Of a DNA stretch of 64,000 nucleotides, positions 55,226 through 64,000 are shown piece after piece (positions within the stretch are counted from its first letter, which is position 1; every line of letters begins with the position of its first letter). Position numbers and translations under genes: made by a program. A model generated the notes under the pieces. That model ran no database searches, had not been told where the DNA came from, and worked only from the letters and a program-made list of their open reading frames with translations. The stretch is from positions 620,001 through 684,000 of the forward strand of contig NZ_AP028022.1 of NCBI RefSeq assembly GCF_030296895.1, in the 5' to 3' direction. The stretch is from Helicobacter felistomachi (GTDB taxonomy: Bacteria; Campylobacterota; Campylobacteria; Campylobacterales; Helicobacteraceae).

Positions 55226-56527
55226 TTAAGAAGGCATGAGAAGGGGCTTGTTTTTTTTGATAAACAAGGGTTTTTCTTGCTTCAACACGCACTCTTTGGT
55301 GATGATGACTTGGTAATCTTTTAAGGCGGGCAAGTCAAACATGATGTCTAGGCTAAAGCTCTCGATGATCGCCCTTAGCCCCCTTGCACCCACCTTGCGC
55401 TTGATCGCCAAATCGGCGATCGCCTCGATCGCCTCGTCCTCAAAGACCAGCTCCACGCCGTCCATTTTAAAGAGCTCTTGATATTGCTTGATGAGGGCGT
55501 TTTTGGGCTTTTGTAGGATGTCCACCATCGCCTCTTTAGAAATGGGTTTTAAAGTGGAGATCACCGGCAAACGCCCGATGAGTTCAGGGATCAAACCATA
55601 AGAGATCAAGTCCTCGGGTTCGACCAAGTGCAAGATATTTTCTAACTGTTCTTTAGTTTTTTTCTCATTGCCAAAACCTAGGACATTGCTGTGTATGCGC
55701 CGTTTAATGATGTCAATGATCCCGTCAAACGCCCCGCCACAGATGAATAAAATGTTCGTGGTGTCGATCTGCACAAAGTTTTCATTAGGGTGTTTACGCC
55801 CACCTTTAGGGCTGACATTCACCACCGCCCCCTCGATGATCTTTAAGAGGGCTTGTTGCACGCCCTCGCCCGACACATCGCGTGTGATCGAGCGATTCTC
55901 CGACAAGCGGGCGATTTTATCGATTTCATCGATGAAGACAATCCCCCTTTGCGCCCGCGCCACATCACCATCGCTGGCCTGCAACAAGCGGGTTAAAATG
56001 TTCTCTACATCCTCGCCCACATAGCCTGCCTCTGTCAAACTCGTGGCATCGCTGATGGCGATAGGGACATTTAAAAAGCGGGCCAAAGTTTGCGCCATGA
56101 GGGTTTTGCCGCTGCCTGTGGGGCCCACCAACAAAATATTGGACTTGGAAATCTCCACCTCTTGGTTTAGAGGGTCTTTACTCTCTTGGTGGTTTAGGCG
56201 CTTATAGTGGTTGTAAACCGCCACGCTTAAAACCCTTTTGGCCTCCTCTTGGCCCACGACATATTGATCTAGTGCCTCTTTTAAGAGCTTGGGCGCAGTT
56301 ACGGGGGTTTGGGCGTGGCTGTTAAAATGGGTTTCTTCGGGCGTGGATCTAGGCACACTTAAAAGAGCTCCGGGCAACTGGGAGTGCAACTCTTTATACA
56401 TCACTTCTACACAATATTCGCAGACATGGATGTCTTTACCGGATTTTTTAGACGAAAACACTAAACGGCGGTGGTGGGGCAGAGTATTCTCGGGTTTGCT
56501 GCAAAAACTACAATAACGGGTGTTCAC
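55226..56527 (-). CDS. clpX: ATP-dependent Clp protease ATPase subunit ClpX
   Basis: 433 residues. N-terminal zinc finger ([10 protein letters not shown] ... HVCEYCVEV), Walker [16 protein letters not shown], Walker [13 protein letters not shown], and the C-terminal AAA lid [20 protein letters not shown]. It unfolds substrates for ClpP. Start ATG at 56527 overlaps the lpxA stop. Order clpX-lpxA-fabZ on one strand matches H. pylori HP1374-HP1376. Confidence 0.96.
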   Translation of the reverse strand: MNTRYCSFCSKPENTLPHHRRLVFSSKKSGKDIHVCEYCVEVMYKELHSQLPGALLSVPRSTPEETHFNSHAQTPVTAPKLLKEALDQYVVGQEEAKRVLSVAVYNHYKRLNHQESKDPLNQEVEISKSNILLVGPTGSGKTLMAQTLARFLNVPIAISDATSLTEAGYVGEDVENILTRLLQASDGDVARAQRGIVFIDEIDKIARLSENRSITRDVSGEGVQQALLKIIEGAVVNVSPKGGRKHPNENFVQIDTTNILFICGGAFDGIIDIIKRRIHSNVLGFGNEKKTKEQLENILHLVEPEDLISYGLIPELIGRLPVISTLKPISKEAMVDILQKPKNALIKQYQELFKMDGVELVFEDEAIEAIADLAIKRKVGARGLRAIIESFSLDIMFDLPALKDYQVIITKECVLKQEKPLFIKKNKPLLMPS

Positions 56528-57327
56528 ACTTCCTCCTGTTCTTTAAAAACCCCTGCCTTGATGGCAATACCCCTTTGGGTTTCTAGCACAAATGTGCAAA
56601 TTTCTTTGGCGTGGGGGTTGTTAGGGTATTCCTCTAAAATTTTTTGGGCGTTGTCCCTAATGTTGGTGGTTTCCAAATCAAAAAGCTTTTTATACAGTCC
56701 GCTGATGAAGTCGATCTCGGCACTTTGCAAGAGCTTACGCATGCGATGGCGGTTAAGCCCTCTAATGAATGCCCGATTGCCCTCAGCATTGCAATAAGGG
56801 GGGACATCTCGCCCCAAAGCACTCGCCCCAGCAACCATGCACCCCTTGGCGATGCGGGTGAATTGGTGGATCGCTGTGAGCCCCCCAATATTCACATGGT
56901 CGGCGATCTCAATGTGTCCGGCTAGAGTCACGCCATTGGCTAAAATGCAGTGGTTACCTATTTGGCAATCGTGGGCGACATGGACATACGCCATTAATAA
57001 ATTGTCATTGCCGATGATGGTTTTATACCCCCCACCCTTGGTGCCGGGGTTGATCATGCAATGCTCGCGGATCAAATTGCGCTCCCCGATGATTAAATAG
57101 GACTCTTCGCCCTCGTATTTTAAATCCTGTGGGATGGTGCCTAGCACCGCGTAGGGGAAAATCGTGGTGTCTTTTTTAATGGTGGTGTGTCCTAATAAGG
57201 TAACATTGTTGTAGAGTTTCACCCCCGCCTCTAAAACCACATTGGGCCCGATCATGCAAAAATGCCCGACCTCCACACTCGGATCGATCTTAGCCCCGGC
57301 TTCTATAATGGCAGTGGGGGCGATCAT
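56524..57327 (-). CDS. lpxA: UDP-N-acetylglucosamine acyltransferase LpxA
   Basis: 267 residues, left-handed beta helix built from hexapeptide repeats ([40 protein letters not shown]). Catalytic His in [31 protein letters not shown]-like segment ([19 protein letters not shown]) starts the C-terminal helices. It adds the O-linked hydroxyacyl chain in the first step of lipid A synthesis. ATGA overlaps couple it to fabZ upstream and clpX downstream. Confidence 0.95.
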   Translation of the reverse strand: MIAPTAIIEAGAKIDPSVEVGHFCMIGPNVVLEAGVKLYNNVTLLGHTTIKKDTTIFPYAVLGTIPQDLKYEGEESYLIIGERNLIREHCMINPGTKGGGYKTIIGNDNLLMAYVHVAHDCQIGNHCILANGVTLAGHIEIADHVNIGGLTAIHQFTRIAKGCMVAGASALGRDVPPYCNAEGNRAFIRGLNRHRMRKLLQSAEIDFISGLYKKLFDLETTNIRDNAQKILEEYPNNPHAKEICTFVLETQRGIAIKAGVFKEQEEV

Positions 57328-57806
57328 TTATTGTCCTTGCGATCCACAATCATCGCCTTAAGCTGGGCCTCTGCCACGACTTTATCGCCCACTTTAGCCA
57401 CGCCCCCCACTTGCCAAATCATGCCCTTATGCTTTTGTTCGCTCAAGTGGTAGTGGAGTTGATCGCCCGGGATCACAGGGTTTCTAAACTTCACCCGATC
57501 GATCGTCATGAAATACACGATTTTAGTCGCCGCGATCTCTGGGTCTACCCCAAATAAACTCACAAATGCCAACAATCCACCCGCTTGCGCCATCCCCTCC
57601 ACAATCAACACCCCAGGGTAAATGGGCTTGCCCGGGAAGTGCCCCGTGAACACCTCTTCATTGTAGGTGATGTTCTTGTAGGCGTGCACCTCTTTATAAG
57701 GTTCTAGGTGCAACACGCGATCCACCAATAAAAAAGGGTAGCGGTGCGGTAAAATTGCGCTAATCATGTGTATGTCTAAATCTAAATACAACCCTTCCTG
57801 CGACAT
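57324..57806 (-). CDS. fabZ: 3-hydroxyacyl-ACP dehydratase FabZ
   Basis: 160 residues, hot-dog fold. ILPHRYPFLLVDRVLHLEP contains the catalytic His; FTGHFPGKPIYPGVLIVEGM contains the Glu. It supplies fatty acid synthesis and competes with LpxA for 3-hydroxyacyl-ACP. First gene of fabZ-lpxA-clpX. It is the housekeeping counterpart of the MaoC hydratases at 7878-8742. Confidence 0.95.
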   Translation of the reverse strand: MSQEGLYLDLDIHMISAILPHRYPFLLVDRVLHLEPYKEVHAYKNITYNEEVFTGHFPGKPIYPGVLIVEGMAQAGGLLAFVSLFGVDPEIAATKIVYFMTIDRVKFRNPVIPGDQLHYHLSEQKHKGMIWQVGGVAKVGDKVVAEAQLKAMIVDRKDNK

Positions 57807-57880
57807 TTTTAACCTCTAAATTAATGAAATCCCCCATCGTAAAAAAGTGTTATTCTAACACGCCTAAGTTTAAAGCTGTA

Positions 57881-58492
57881 TTAGCGCATTTTGGGGTATT
57901 TAAATTCCACGCGCCCCATGCCTAAAATGTGCCCGCGCATCGCATCGTGCAAGTCGCCCAAAAAGAAGGGTTTTTTGAGGTCTAAGTGCGCAATGTCTAG
58001 GGCATAGACTTGGATCAAATAGTGGTGATCGGCGTTGGGGGGCATGGGCCCTATGTAGGTGCTGTTTTCGACATTAGATTTTTCTTGTTGTTCGGGACTT
58101 AAGCCGGAGCGTAAGTAGCCCTCTGTCATTGAATTGACCCCCTGCGCGATCTCTGGATTCTCTAGCGAAGCGTTTTCTTTAAGCTCTGTGCCTTTGATAT
58201 TGCCCACCACCCAGTGGATGAAAGTTTTACCGCAAACCCTTGCAGCATCGTGGTCGATGATCTCTAGGGCATAACTCTTAGCCCCACTCACCGCCTCCCA
58301 AGAAATCTCGGGTGAAAGTTTAGGCAGCCCATGTGTTAAAAACTCTTTGGGTGCATTGCCTCCAAATTTTAAATCCAAAAACCCTTGTGCGTCTGTATGG
58401 ATAAAGACTTTAAAAAACTGCATACCTGCTCCTTGCATCAAAGTGAAAAATAAGGCACTAAGCCAAACGGCTTTTAAGCACCTGTGCCACAT
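57881..58492 (-). CDS. YbhB/YbcL-type PEBP (Raf kinase inhibitor-like) exported protein
   Basis: 203 residues. Signal-like N-terminus (AVWLSALFFTLMQGAG), then the PEBP fold: LSPEISWEAVSGAKSYALEI, IDHDAA, FIHWVVGNI and PPNADHHYLIQVYALD. The pocket residues of the phosphatidylethanolamine-binding family (Asp-Pro-like and HxW) are present in HDAARVCGKTFIHWVV. Function in bacteria is unclear. Its start overlaps the end of fqrB by 35 bases. Confidence 0.85.
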   Translation of the reverse strand: MWHRCLKAVWLSALFFTLMQGAGMQFFKVFIHTDAQGFLDLKFGGNAPKEFLTHGLPKLSPEISWEAVSGAKSYALEIIDHDAARVCGKTFIHWVVGNIKGTELKENASLENPEIAQGVNSMTEGYLRSGLSPEQQEKSNVENSTYIGPMPPNADHHYLIQVYALDIAHLDLKKPFFLGDLHDAMRGHILGMGRVEFKYPKMR

Positions 58493-59411
58493 CAAAACCT
58501 CTGTTTAAGCCAATGCCAATACTCGCCCCCGACTTGTAGAGAATATCCCCTACAATGAAAAGGTCTTCAACATTGCTCTCTTGTTTGTCGCTCACTACGG
58601 GCAAATTCTGCTCCAAATGGACGTGGCATTTTTTTAAAAAGTCTAGAGGGGTCGCTCCGCCTATGGCGTATAAAACCCTGTCGTAAATCCCGCTTGTTTC
58701 ATCTGCAAAATTCACCTTAATGCGCCCCTCTAAGCCTTCCAAACCCAAAATATCCACCCCTAGCTTGCTCTTTAAATTGCGGTTAAACGCCTCTTCAAGG
58801 GCTTTTAAATTTTCTTCATTGACACGGCTAAAGGTGCTTTGGCGGTAGTTTAGGGTGGTGGCGTTGTTTTGCGCTAGGGCAATGGCATACTCCACCGCCG
58901 AATTGCCCCCGCCCACGACCAAGACTTCTTCCTTTTCCTTGCAATCATTGATGGTGTACACCACTTGACGCATGATTTCTACGGGGATTGGGTAGCTGGG
59001 GCGGTTGGGCTGGCCCATTTTGCCAATGGCGATCACCACAATCCGCGCCTTGAAGACCTCATTGGCTGAGCTAGTCACCTCAAAAAGCGCACCCTTTTTT
59101 GCCACGCTCTCAATGTTGGTTTTGTAGCGCACGGGGGTTTTGTGCTCTGCTAGGGCTTTTTCAAAGACTTCTAATGCCCCCTCTTTGTCGGTGTCGCCAA
59201 AGGGGATATGCCCTTTAATCTCCACCACTTGTTTGCGGTAGTCCTTGTCTACCCGTTTGTTGGCCTTGTAGTATTTACGCAACATCCCACAACATGCCTC
59301 CTCCTTTTCACACAGCAAAACCTTAGAAATCCCGTTGATTTGGCACTCAATGGCACTCGCGATCCCACTAGGGCCCGCCCCCACAACCAAAACATCATAG
59401 ACCTCACCCAT
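58458..59411 (-). CDS. fqrB: FAD-dependent flavodoxin:quinone reductase (FqrB/HP1164-like)
   Basis: 317 residues from ATG 59411, which has AAGGA at a proper distance; the ATG two codons earlier overlaps that site. FAD fold LVVGAGPSGIASAIE, NAD(P) fold VLVVGGGNSAVEYAIA, and a C-terminal FIVGDILYKSGASIGIGLNR. It looks like thioredoxin reductase but lacks the CxxC centre, matching the NADPH oxidoreductase that exchanges electrons with flavodoxin and pyruvate oxidoreductase in H. pylori. ccoS overlaps its start. Confidence 0.85.
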   Translation of the reverse strand: MGEVYDVLVVGAGPSGIASAIECQINGISKVLLCEKEEACCGMLRKYYKANKRVDKDYRKQVVEIKGHIPFGDTDKEGALEVFEKALAEHKTPVRYKTNIESVAKKGALFEVTSSANEVFKARIVVIAIGKMGQPNRPSYPIPVEIMRQVVYTINDCKEKEEVLVVGGGNSAVEYAIALAQNNATTLNYRQSTFSRVNEENLKALEEAFNRNLKSKLGVDILGLEGLEGRIKVNFADETSGIYDRVLYAIGGATPLDFLKKCHVHLEQNLPVVSDKQESNVEDLFIVGDILYKSGASIGIGLNRGFDVAQVLKSRLA

Positions 59412-59616
59412 GCGCATCCTTTCTCTTAGATTTTTGCGCCTCCTCCTCTTGTTTGGCGATGGCTAAATCCTGCGGGCTGTCGTAAAGCAAGCACTCGAGC
59501 ATTTTTTTCTCATCGTTGAACTGTTTGCCCTTCAAACCCCATAAAAAAATCAACAACCCTACAAGCCCCAGCATGAGCGACACAAAGAGCATTAAAAATA
59601 GGGTGTTGGTGTGCAT
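59404..59616 (-). CDS. ccoS: cbb3 oxidase assembly protein CcoS
   Basis: 70 residues: one helix (LFLMLFVSLMLGLVGLLIFL) followed by WGLKGKQFNDEKKMLECLLYD, the CcoS/FixS pattern (helix, then W-x-lysine/glutamine-rich turn and DD/YD). It is needed for haem/copper insertion into cbb3 oxidase. The ATG at 59616 overlaps the restored alaS stop (TGATG). Confidence 0.8.
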   Translation of the reverse strand: MHTNTLFLMLFVSLMLGLVGLLIFLWGLKGKQFNDEKKMLECLLYDSPQDLAIAKQEEEAQKSKRKDAHG

Positions 59617-62206
59617 CAGGGTTTTAAGACCTCCAATGCCTTTAGGTGTAGGGCTTTCTCAAGGCTTTGCAATTCCTGCTCGCTAAAACCCCCTCTTTGG
59701 ATAGGACGAGCGAAGCGTGATCGGCCCGCCCCCCGCCCTTGCTGGTGTAGCCTAGGGTTTGGCCGTGCGCTTTTAAGGCCTCTAACAAAGGGCGCACATC
59801 GTGTTGCCCTACAGACTTTAGCACCACCTCCACGCAATTTTTCTGCAAATTGTGGTATTGAAACAACGCCACCACGGGTTCTTGTCGACTCTTGTATTTC
59901 TCTATGAAGGTCAAAAAGTGACTCAAGTGTTCTTTAAGCCCGTTTAAGGTGGCTAAATGAAAGGCCTGCCCCTCAATGGGGATGAGCTTAGGCTCTTTGG
60001 GTGGAGCACTTTTGGGGGTTTGTTCTTGACGTTTTAGGGCTTTTAATAAATCTTGGGTTTTTAACTGCGCCCTCGCTTGTTTGAGGATGCGCCTTTCACT
60101 GGCCACAAACGCATAATACGCTCTACCACACACCGCCTCAATGCGTCTCACCCCCGCACTCACCCCTGAGCTTTTGACAATGGCAAAGCCCCCAATATGT
60201 GCGCTGTTTGGCACATGCACGCCCCCACACGCCTCTAAGCTCCCGGCAATGTCTACAAGGCGCACCTCATCTAGGTATTTGTCCTCAAAGAGCATGATGG
60301 CTCCACTCTCTCTAGCCTCATTAGCCCCTACGCTTTTAACGCAAGTAGCCACCCCTTCGCTGATTTTGGCATTGACAAAGCTTTCAACCTGCTCTAATTC
60401 CTCATCGCTCAGATTGCGGTAAAAGCTAAAGTCAAAGCGTAGGCGGTGCGGCTCAATGTGGCTGCCTTTTTGCTGGATTTGGGCGTTCTTGCCCTCTTTC
60501 TTCGCACTCTCGCCTAGGATGGTCCGCAAGGCTAAATGCAATAAATGCGTGGCGCTGTGGTGTTTGGCAATCTCAGCCCTTTGGCTCACCTGTGCGATCA
60601 CTTGTGTCCCCACGCTTAAATGCGCCCCTTTTTCTAGCGCGATCAAGCTCGCATTGACCCCCCCCACTTTTTGCGTGTCTAGGACTTTAGCCAAAAGCAC
60701 ATGGCTAGGGTCTAACAACACCCCTCGATCGCCGATGGGTCCGCCGCCCTGTGGGTAAAAAGGGGTTTCTTTGAGCACAATATAGGCGGTGTTGTCCTCT
60801 AGCGGATAAAGGGCGACAACTTGGGTTTGCAAATTTTCTGTGGTGTAGCCGGCAAAGTGGTTGGGCTCTAAATGGCTTAAATCTAGTGCCTTTAAGCCGT
60901 CTTTGGCGTTGTTTTGTTTAAAGCTATGCGCCGAGCGTTGTTTTTGCTCTTGCATGCAGGCTTGGTACTCTGCCATGTCCACTTGGATATGCTGCCCGCG
61001 CAACATGTCGGCGGTTAAATCTAGGGGGAAACCATAGGTGTCATACAGCTTAAACGCCACAGCCCCGCTAAACTTTTGACCTTGGCACTCAGAGAGGGCC
61101 CTTTCAAATAAGTGCATGCCTTTATCCAAAGTGGCTAAAAACAATTCTTCCTCTGCTCTGCACTCGGCTTTAATGCTCTCTTGGTGTTCTTTTAAAAGGG
61201 GATAGTCGGGCATCAAGTCGCAAAAACGCCCTAAAATTTCGTAGAAAAAGGGGCTTTCTAGGCTCTTGCCCTTAGCTTGTTGCAACAAATAGCCATGCCT
61301 TAATGCCCGCCTTAAAATGCGGCGCAAGACATAGCCGCGCCCCGTGTTTTCAAAGTAAACCCCCATCGCCAGCAAGAACGCCACACTGCGGGCGTGATCC
61401 GCCAACACCCTAAAGGACTCTTGGTGCTTTGCATACTTCAAGCCAAAACTCTCTTCAATGCACGCCATAAGGGGTTTAAACAACGAGCTGTCAAAGTTAT
61501 TTTGCACCCCCTCTAAAAGGGCTTGCACCCGCTCTAAACCCATGCCTGTGTCGATGCAAGGCTTTTCTAAGGGGGTCAGCACGCCCTCAGCTGAGCGCTC
61601 ATACTGCATAAAAACTAAGTTCCAAATCTCTAAAAAGCGATCGCCCTCGCCCCCAAAGTAATCCTCTTTAGAGTGAAAATATTGATCCCCTTGGTCTATG
61701 TAAATTTCACTGCAGTACCCACAGGGCCCCGTGTCTGCCATTTGCCAAAAATTGTCCTCATCGCCCATGGTCTTAATGCGGCTTTGGGGGATAAACTTTT
61801 GCCATAACTGATAGGCTTCTTGATCTTTTTCGTGCACACTGATGTAAATGTGCTCTTTTTTAAAGCCTAGATGTTGATGCACAAACTCAAAGGCGTAGGC
61901 GATGGCTTCTTCTTTAAAGTAGTCAAAAAAGGAGAAGTTGCCCAGCATTTCAAAGAGGGTGTGGTGGCGGTTGGTGTAGCCGACATTTTCTAAATCGTTG
62001 TGCTTGCCCCCGGCACGCATGCACAGCTGGGCGCTGGTGGCGCGGTTTGTGAAGGGCTTGCTCTTGCCTAAGAAAATGTCTTTAAACTGCACCATGCCCG
62101 CATTGGTGAAAAGCAAAGAAGAATCTTGGGGCACTAAGCTAGAGCTTGGCACTTGTAGATGCCCTAAACCTTCAAAGTACCCTAAAAACGCCTTCTTGAT
62201 CTGCAT
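59616..62206 (-). pseudogene. alaS: Alanyl-tRNA synthetase, apparent one-base frame change near the 3' end
   Basis: About 863 residues from ATG 62206 (AGGGAG eight bases upstream). Class II core (SSLVPQDSSLLFTNAGMVQF), editing domain zinc motifs HSATH and CGGVH, and C-terminal SKGGGRADHASLVL. The frame then goes astray and stops at 59642; in the neighbouring frame GGFSEQELQSLEKALHLKAL ends at 59616, one base from the ccoS start, which is where the gene should end. The shift lies at the G5 run near 59690-59694 (plus C5). As the only alanyl-tRNA synthetase seen and an essential enzyme, it is probably intact in the cell; only the last 20-odd residues are affected. Confidence 0.9.
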
Positions 62207-62252
62207 GTTTTGCACTCCCTAAAAAAGGCAATTTTAGCCTAAAAAACTTAAA

Positions 62253-62804
62253 TTAGTGGTGCAACTCCAAATGGATGTTGACCTGGATGTTTTCGCCCAC
62301 AAGTTTAGGAGGGGTGTTCTGTCCGATTTTAAAGACCTTTCGCGAAACCACGCCCTGCAACTCTAGCCCATAGACATCTGCCCCACTTTTAGGGTGTTTA
62401 ACGGGTCCGGTGAGTTTGCCCTTTAGGATGATTTCCTTTTCCACATCTTTGAGTTTGAGCATGGCCTTGATCTGCAAACCCCCATCGCCTTTTTGGCTGA
62501 TCTTCGTGGCTTTTAAATAGCCTTTGGGGTATTCGTGCGCATCAAAAAAATTGGCTGAGAGCAAATCCTTGTCCCTTTTGGCGTTCTTGGTGTTGATGCT
62601 TTGGATTTCAATCTCGCCATCCAGGGCTTTTAACTGCCCCTTCTCAATGTCCGCAGCCCCCTTAAATTGAGAGAAGTCCCCATTGACCTTAGACACCAAC
62701 AAGTGTGTGGCACTAAAGTCCACGCTGGAGTGGGCGGTATCAACTTTGTAGGGGGTGGCTGCAAGCAGACCGGCTAAGATGAGGCTCAGTGAAAAAAAGC
62801 GCAT
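62253..62804 (-). CDS. YceI-family periplasmic lipid-binding protein
   Basis: 183 residues: signal peptide (FFSLSLILAGLLAATP), then YKVDTAHSSVDFSATHLLVS and FKGAADIEKGQLKALDGEIE, the YceI lipocalin-like signature; DLLSANFFDAHEYPKGYLKA follows. Members bind polyisoprenoid chains; in H. pylori HP1286 is induced by stress. ATG at 62804 with AAAGGAACGATT upstream. Confidence 0.9.
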   Translation of the reverse strand: MRFFSLSLILAGLLAATPYKVDTAHSSVDFSATHLLVSKVNGDFSQFKGAADIEKGQLKALDGEIEIQSINTKNAKRDKDLLSANFFDAHEYPKGYLKATKISQKGDGGLQIKAMLKLKDVEKEIILKGKLTGPVKHPKSGADVYGLELQGVVSRKVFKIGQNTPPKLVGENIQVNIHLELHH

Positions 62805-62867
62805 AATCGTTCCTTTGTGTTAAAAATGGGGCTTACTATAACATTACTTAGCCTTAAGCCAGGGGGC

Positions 62868-62897
62868 TTGACAAAGGGGCACTAAGTTAGCTACAAT
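62868..62897 (+). promoter_or_regulatory. Promoter of tRNA-Thr-Tyr-Gly-Thr-tuf
   Basis: TTGACA (62868-62873), 18-base spacer and TACAAT (62892-62897) lie 15 bases before tRNA-Thr. This near-consensus promoter probably drives all four tRNAs and tuf. Confidence 0.75.
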
Positions 62898-62912
62898 ATT
62901 AGCTTATTTTGC

Positions 62913-62988
62913 GCTGGCTTAGCTCAATTGGTAGAGCAGCTGCCTTGTAAGCAGCAGGTTGGGGGTTCGATTCCCTTAGCCAGCTCCA
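62913..62988 (+). tRNA. tRNA-Thr(UGU)
   Basis: 76 bases; acceptor GCTGGCT...AGCCAGC, anticodon loop CTTGTAA, T-arm GGTTCGATTCC, CCA encoded. Confidence 0.95.
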
Positions 62989-62991
62989 GTA

Positions 62992-63077
<86 letters not shown>

Positions 63078-63079
63078 GT

Positions 63080-63156
63080 GCGGGAATAGCTCAGTTGGCT
63101 AGAGCATCAGCCTTCCAAGCTGAGGGTCGCGGGTTCGAGCCCCGTTTCCCGCTCCA
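63080..63156 (+). tRNA. tRNA-Gly(UCC)
   Basis: 77 bases; acceptor GCGGGAA...TTCCCGC, anticodon loop CTTCCAA, CCA encoded. Confidence 0.95.
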
Positions 63157-63169
63157 GTGTAGGGAGAAT

Positions 63170-63244
<75 letters not shown>

Positions 63245-63293
63245 GTTTCCCCCTTAACACAATGCTTTAAATTCTATAAGAGGAGTTAAAACA

Positions 63294-64000
63294 ATGGCAA
63301 AAGCGAAGTTTGAACGGAACAAACCCCATGTCAATGTGGGTACCATCGGGCATGTGGACCATGGCAAAACCACTTTGAGCGCGGCGATCTCTGCGGTGCT
63401 CTCTTTAAAAGGTCTAGCTGAACTGAAAGATTATGACAACATTGACAACGCCCCAGAAGAAAAAGAAAGGGGCATTACGATCGCCACTTCTCACATCGAG
63501 TACTCTACAGAAAACCGCCACTATGCGCATGTGGACTGCCCCGGCCACGCCGACTATGTCAAAAACATGATCACTGGTGCCGCCCAAATGGACGGCGCGA
63601 TTTTAGTCGTGTCTGCCGCTGATGGCCCCATGCCCCAAACCCGCGAACACATTCTACTAGCCCGCCAAGTGGGTGTGCCCTATATCGTGGTGTTTTTAAA
63701 TAAACAAGACATGGTCGACGACCAAGAATTATTAGACCTCGTGGAAATGGAAGTGCGCGAACTCTTGAGCACCTACGAATTCCCCGGGGATGACACCCCC
63801 ATTGTGGCCGGATCTGCGCTTAAAGCCTTAGAGGAGGCCAAATCTGGCAACATTGGCGAATGGGGACAAAAAGTGCTCAAACTCATGGAAGAAGTGGATA
63901 AATACATCCCCACTCCTGAGCGCGACACCGAAAAAGCTTTCTTGATGCCTGTAGAAGATGTGTTCTCCATCGCCGGCCGAGGCACCGTGGTGACCGGTAG
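63294..64000 (+). CDS. tuf: Elongation factor Tu, 5' part (runs off the window)
   Basis: Start ATG 63294 after AGGAGTTAAAACA. About 235 residues are present. G1 is GHVDHGKTT, the switch region reads [17 protein letters not shown]3 is [13 protein letters not shown]4 NKQD, and G5 GSAL, followed by the start of domain 2 ([13 protein letters not shown]). It brings aminoacyl-tRNA to the ribosome. The frame is open to the right edge. Confidence 0.97.
   Translation, partial: MAKAKFERNKPHVNVGTIGHVDHGKTTLSAAISAVLSLKGLAELKDYDNIDNAPEEKERGITIATSHIEYSTENRHYAHVDCPGHADYVKNMITGAAQMDGAILVVSAADGPMPQTREHILLARQVGVPYIVVFLNKQDMVDDQELLDLVEMEVRELLSTYEFPGDDTPIVAGSALKALEEAKSGNIGEWGQKVLKLMEEVDKYIPTPERDTEKAFLMPVEDVFSIAGRGTVVTG

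Noticed and set aside
59616-59837. Separate small gene at the end of alaS
   Set aside because: Its second half is simply the true C-terminus of alaS in the shifted frame; its first half is frame-shifted alaS.

Overview
The window looks like chromosome of a gastric, non-pylori Helicobacter. Gene order is shared with H. pylori in several blocks, as I recall it: mreC-mreB-clpX-lpxA-fabZ; tatD-mltD-rlpA-lptC-lptA-engB-(small membrane protein)-pbp2 beside ribE and the FlhB C-terminal paralogue; rplY-pth-lptG; exbB-exbD-tonB; ccoS-fqrB. Hop-like outer membrane proteins, ISHp608/IS605-type elements and poly-C or heptanucleotide contingency repeats fit the same genus. The sequence is visibly richer in G+C than H. 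pylori, which suggests the H. felis/heilmannii/bizzozeronii group. The species cannot be fixed from this window.

Layout. 1-4.5 kb: broken Sel1-repeat gene, a truncated winged-helix gene and a decayed IS605-type element (copy 1). 4.5-10.7 kb, minus strand: a compact cassette (FkbH-like HAD protein, acyl carrier protein, two MaoC hydratases, an SDR reductase, a split MBOAT acyltransferase and an SGNH partner) with a C11 tract in its first gene; I infer that it makes and transfers an acyl group onto a surface glycan. 11-14.3 kb: ruins of a DUF285 surface gene, purL and dcuA. 14.3-22 kb: nusA, a lipoprotein, an isolated trpA, lptG-pth-rplY, an outer membrane protein and exbBD-tonB with a palindromic operator. 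22.3-24.2 kb: coiled-coil fragment and IS copy 2. 24.3-29 kb: sugar oxidoreductase, gatC, two membrane proteins and a PAS chemoreceptor behind a C16 tract. 29.2-37.5 kb: serB and the cell-envelope operon. 37.6-41.9 kb: accessory junk, namely a nuclease-toxin-like relic, a 5'-deleted flgG, an outer membrane protein switched by (AATCAGC)8, and a TnpB relic. 41.9-50.7 kb: aldehyde dehydrogenase, NhaC antiporter, four tRNAs, a 3-hydroxybutyrate-type dehydrogenase, part of a Yej-type transporter and a GmrSD-like DUF262/DUF1524 gene. 50.7-64 kb: housekeeping genes (dcd, rlmN, mreBC, clpX, lpxA, fabZ, fqrB, ccoS, alaS, yceI), four more tRNAs and the start of tuf.

Two themes run through the window. 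First, simple repeats sit where they can switch surface or sensory genes: C11 in fkbH-like, C8 at the MaoC junction, C16 upstream of the chemoreceptor and (AATCAGC)8 in an outer membrane protein signal peptide. Second, many genes carry single-base frame changes at short homopolymers. These include genes that should be essential or important (alaS, mreB), so some apparent pseudogenes here may be base-calling errors rather than decay. Lesions that are not homopolymer indels are more trustworthy: the IS elements, purL truncation, flgG truncation, the nonsense codon in the aldehyde dehydrogenase and the multi-stop Sel1 gene.
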